A DNA stretch of 6,606 nt from Desulfobacterales bacterium. GTDB lineage: Bacteria; Desulfobacterota; Desulfobulbia; Desulfobulbales; BM004. Positions 4,842 through 6,606 of the stretch are shown here, piece after piece (positions within the stretch are counted from its first letter, which is position 1; the number at the start of each line of letters is the position of its first letter). The notes under the pieces are model-generated. The model saw only the letters and a program-made list of their open reading frames with translations. It had not been told where the DNA came from and did not search any database. The position numbers and the translations under genes were made by a program. Where the stretch lies: NCBI GenBank assembly GCA_030621655.1, contig JAUXHH010000091.1:1-6606 (forward strand), read 5' to 3'.

Positions 4842-6206
4842 ATGGCAGAAAAGAAAATGAATACGGCGGATGATCTAATTAAGAAGGCCAGGTATTACGC
4901 CACTCAGGCGCACAAGCGCATCAACCATAGAAGAAAGTATACAAACCAGCCATATGATATCCATTTGAAAACAGTGGCTGAACTGGTGAACACTGTTTCT
5001 GATGACCCGGAGATGATTGCGGCAGCATGGCTGCATGACACCGTGGAAGACACCCCGGTTACCTTTCATGATATTGAAAAGGCATTTGGTCCAGACATCA
5101 TGCAACTGGTTTCGGATCTGACGGATGTCAGTAAAACCAGTGATGGTAACCGGGCAGTCCGCAAGGCCATTGACAGGGCGCATCTTGCCCAGGCCGTGGA
5201 CCGGGCAAAAACAATCAAGTTGGCCGATCTCATTGATAACTGCCGTGATATTTGCAGCAACAGTCCGCGATTTGCCCGTGTCTATCTCACGGAGATGGCA
5301 GCCCTTCTGGAAGTCCTGGGTGGTGGTGATGTCGAGCTCTATAAACAGGCCAGACAAATGCTTTCCGGCTGTGCAGTATCACTGAAAATGGAGCGTATAC
5401 CATTATTATCTCAGAGCTGGAGCGAGGAGCATTCTTCAGTCGGTGAACTGCTTTCACATCAACATGCTCAACTCCAGTTTATAACAGCCTTCACGGCCAA
5501 GGATATAGCCGAACCTCTCCGATCTTTTGACGGTGAACAGAAGGCTTCAGGCATACTTGGGAAAATGGAAGAGTTGAACCTGTATGCGGCCGGCGTACGC
5601 ATTGATGGGTTTGTTTTCGGCTATGTTCTTTCCGCAGACCTTGGAGAAGGTAAACTCGAAAAATGTCTCCGCCAGTTTAGAAAGGGCCAGGTGCTGGATG
5701 GAGACGCTTCGCTTTCAGAAGTTATTCATGTCCTCACGCTCCATAACCATTGTTTTGTTTCTCTACTGGGCAGTGTAGCCGGCATTATCACACGCTCAGA
5801 CATTCAGAAGCCGATTGTTCGTATGTGGCTTTTTGGCATCATCACCCTTATCGAGATGAACTTTGTAGAAAAGATTCGGGTAAAGTGGCCCGCAGAAAGC
5901 TGGATACATTTGATAACCAAGGCAAGGTTCAAAAAGGCGGAAGAATTACTCGAGGAAAGAAGGCGAAGAAAACAGCATTGTGATCTGCTTGACTGCCTGC
6001 AATTTTCCGACAAGGCACGGATTATTATTGAAGATCCTGAGCAGCTTGAAGAGCTGGGATTTAAATCAAAAAAAATTGCAAAACGATTGAGCAAGGAACT
6101 TGAATCATTGCGCAATAACCTGGCACATTCCCAGGATATTATTACCCATGACTGGCCGCAGATTGCACGCCTGGCCAAGCGTTTCGAAAAGATCATCAGC
6201 CGTTAA
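4842..6206 (+). CDS. HD alarmone-hydrolase-like domain fused to CBS pair and C-terminal R-x4-H (HEPN-like) domain
   Basis: A 454-residue soluble protein. Residues 10-180 match the MESH1/SpoT-type HD domain that removes pyrophosphate from (p)ppGpp. RRK precedes His41, then come His65-Asp66 and Glu69-Asp70 in LHDTVEDT and Asp129/Asn133 in KLADLIDN. These correspond to MESH1 His35, His61-Asp62, Glu65-Asp66, Asp122 and Asn126. No (p)ppGpp synthetase or TGS domain follows. Residues about 217-332 look like two CBS repeats, the second ending in VAGIITRSDIQKP; such pairs bind adenine nucleotides. The last 115 residues are helical and charged, with LLDCLQFSDK and SLRNNLAHSQD (Arg424, His429), an R-x4-H motif as in HEPN ribonucleases. 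The start is uncertain: ATG 4842 has a close GGGGA, while TTG 4818 (GAGG four bases upstream) and ATG 4857 are in frame. It follows the HAD gene by 31 bases. HD assignment firm, CBS good, HEPN tentative; activity untested. Confidence 0.88.
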   Translation: MAEKKMNTADDLIKKARYYATQAHKRINHRRKYTNQPYDIHLKTVAELVNTVSDDPEMIAAAWLHDTVEDTPVTFHDIEKAFGPDIMQLVSDLTDVSKTSDGNRAVRKAIDRAHLAQAVDRAKTIKLADLIDNCRDICSNSPRFARVYLTEMAALLEVLGGGDVELYKQARQMLSGCAVSLKMERIPLLSQSWSEEHSSVGELLSHQHAQLQFITAFTAKDIAEPLRSFDGEQKASGILGKMEELNLYAAGVRIDGFVFGYVLSADLGEGKLEKCLRQFRKGQVLDGDASLSEVIHVLTLHNHCFVSLLGSVAGIITRSDIQKPIVRMWLFGIITLIEMNFVEKIRVKWPAESWIHLITKARFKKAEELLEERRRRKQHCDLLDCLQFSDKARIIIEDPEQLEELGFKSKKIAKRLSKELESLRNNLAHSQDIITHDWPQIARLAKRFEKIISR

Positions 6207-6229
6207 GGCTTAAGTCTACATTACTGTCT

Positions 6230-6390
6230 CTAGCCCGCACTTTCTCACGAACATTTCAGCAGAGAACTGTAACATTTTGAAATTGCTTACCTTATAGCCT
6301 GCAGTGTAAGGGTTTACACATACTAAAGTATAGCTCACCCCCTTACACTTTGTCTATCCGGCGTCTCGGCTTGTGAAAAATACGGACTAG
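6230..6390. mobile_element. MITE-like element with imperfect terminal inverted repeats
   Basis: The left end CTAGCCCGCACTTTCTCAC (6230-6248) is matched in inverse orientation by GTGAAAAATACGGACTAG (6373-6390). Reversed, the right end reads CTAGTCCGTATTTTTCAC, agreeing at 14 of 18 positions with a one-base gap; most differences are C/T transitions. The 161-base unit has no coding capacity. CTAG at both outer tips may be a 4-base target duplication, as in elements that target YTAR sites, or part of the repeats; no other flanking duplication is seen. The right end carries the stop codon of the converging hydrolase gene. The family is not identified. It could instead be an old insertion-sequence deletion remnant or a terminator-type palindrome. 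Confidence 0.55.
6303..6349. repeat. Nested palindrome, possible bidirectional terminator
   Basis: AGTGTAAGGG (6303-6312) is the exact inverse complement of CCCTTACACT (6340-6349). At the centre, ATACTAAAGTAT (6320-6331) forms a second perfect stem with a two-base AA loop, sharing almost the same axis. A third copy, TTTACAC (6313-6319), lets the left arm pair locally as GTGTAA-GGG-TTTACAC, so the structure has alternative folds. It lies between two convergent genes, where a two-way transcription stop would be useful, but there is no clear T-tract after the outer stem on either strand. Confidence 0.6.
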
Positions 6391-6606
6391 AATCCGACAA
6401 AATCAAAAATGCGTTGCTCAAAATAGGAGTAGAATGGATTCCAGCGTAGACGCAGCATTGCTGAAGCCGGAATTTTTATCACTCCGCGCTCCCCTCGTAT
6501 GGCGATATTTCCCAGGTGTAAGCCGGGCTTTTCCCCGGGCCTGATTTCACCGTATAGCGGGTCGGTTTTGGGAAAAGGCAGGGCAATATGCGATAAAGAG
6601 TGCATG
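6387..6606 (-). CDS. C-terminal end of an alpha/beta hydrolase (serine aminopeptidase S33-like), partial
   Basis: 72 residues plus stop are visible; the frame is open to the right edge. The Met nearest the edge is probably internal, because the segment matches the tail, not the start, of a family. It opens with SLSHIALPFPKTDPLYG, where His6 of the visible segment sits as the catalytic His of alpha/beta hydrolases of the kind ending SH-x-A-x-PF-x-DPLYG. It continues with LHLGNIAIRGERGV and LRWNPFYSYFEQRI, a block I recognise from bacterial hydrolases of this kind. Ser and Asp of the triad would lie outside the window. The TAG stop is within the CTAG tip of the inverted-repeat element at 6230-6390, so the element may have set the present C-terminus. 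It converges on the HD-CBS gene. Substrate unknown. Confidence 0.7.
   Translation of the reverse strand, partial: MHSLSHIALPFPKTDPLYGEIRPGEKPGLHLGNIAIRGERGVIKIPASAMLRLRWNPFYSYFEQRIFDFVGF

Noticed and set aside
4842..6206. toxSAS-type toxin-antitoxin pair with the HD domain as antitoxin
   Set aside because: No small alarmone synthetase gene lies next to it; the upstream partner is a HAD phosphatase.

Overview
The window reads as chromosomal DNA from an AT/GC-balanced Gram-negative bacterium, most likely Desulfobacterota (the former Deltaproteobacteria). Three things suggest this: a free-standing glutaminase module of glutamate synthase; lipobox and Sec-type export signals; and degenerate TTGAAACCTT and GGAGTGATGGAGTG-type intergenic repeats, which I associate with that group. 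The assignment is an inference and no marker gene confirms it.

Layout: (1) 1-851, minus strand, N-terminal part of a class II glutamine amidotransferase, the glutaminase module of a split glutamate synthase, running off the left edge. (2) 852-1315, a gene-poor spacer with short direct repeats. (3) 1316-4098, minus strand, three collinear genes transcribed in the order exported lipase-like alpha/beta hydrolase, DUF900 alpha/beta-hydrolase lipoprotein, DJ-1/PfpI protein. A promoter-like pair followed by a 16/19 match to the classical Fur box lies in front of the DUF900 gene. (4) 4099-4207, a short divergent spacer with a dyad next to the plus-strand ribosome site. (5) 4208-6206, plus strand, a probable two-gene operon: a YihX-like HAD phosphatase, then an unusual protein joining a MESH1/SpoT-type HD alarmone-hydrolase domain, a CBS pair and a C-terminal helical domain with an R-x4-H (HEPN-like) motif. 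(6) 6207-6386, a convergent spacer almost filled by a MITE-like element with imperfect terminal inverted repeats and a nested palindrome. (7) 6387-6606, minus strand, the C-terminal end of a third alpha/beta hydrolase, running off the right edge and ending on a TAG inside the element's right terminal repeat.

The most interesting item is the HD-CBS-R-x4-H protein. All six residues needed by the Mn-dependent (p)ppGpp hydrolases are present and no synthetase domain is. It is coupled to a nucleotide-sensing CBS pair and a possible RNase-like C-terminus. Genes on the minus strand centre on cell-envelope hydrolases, possibly iron-controlled. The plus-strand operon pairs two hydrolases of phosphorylated small molecules.
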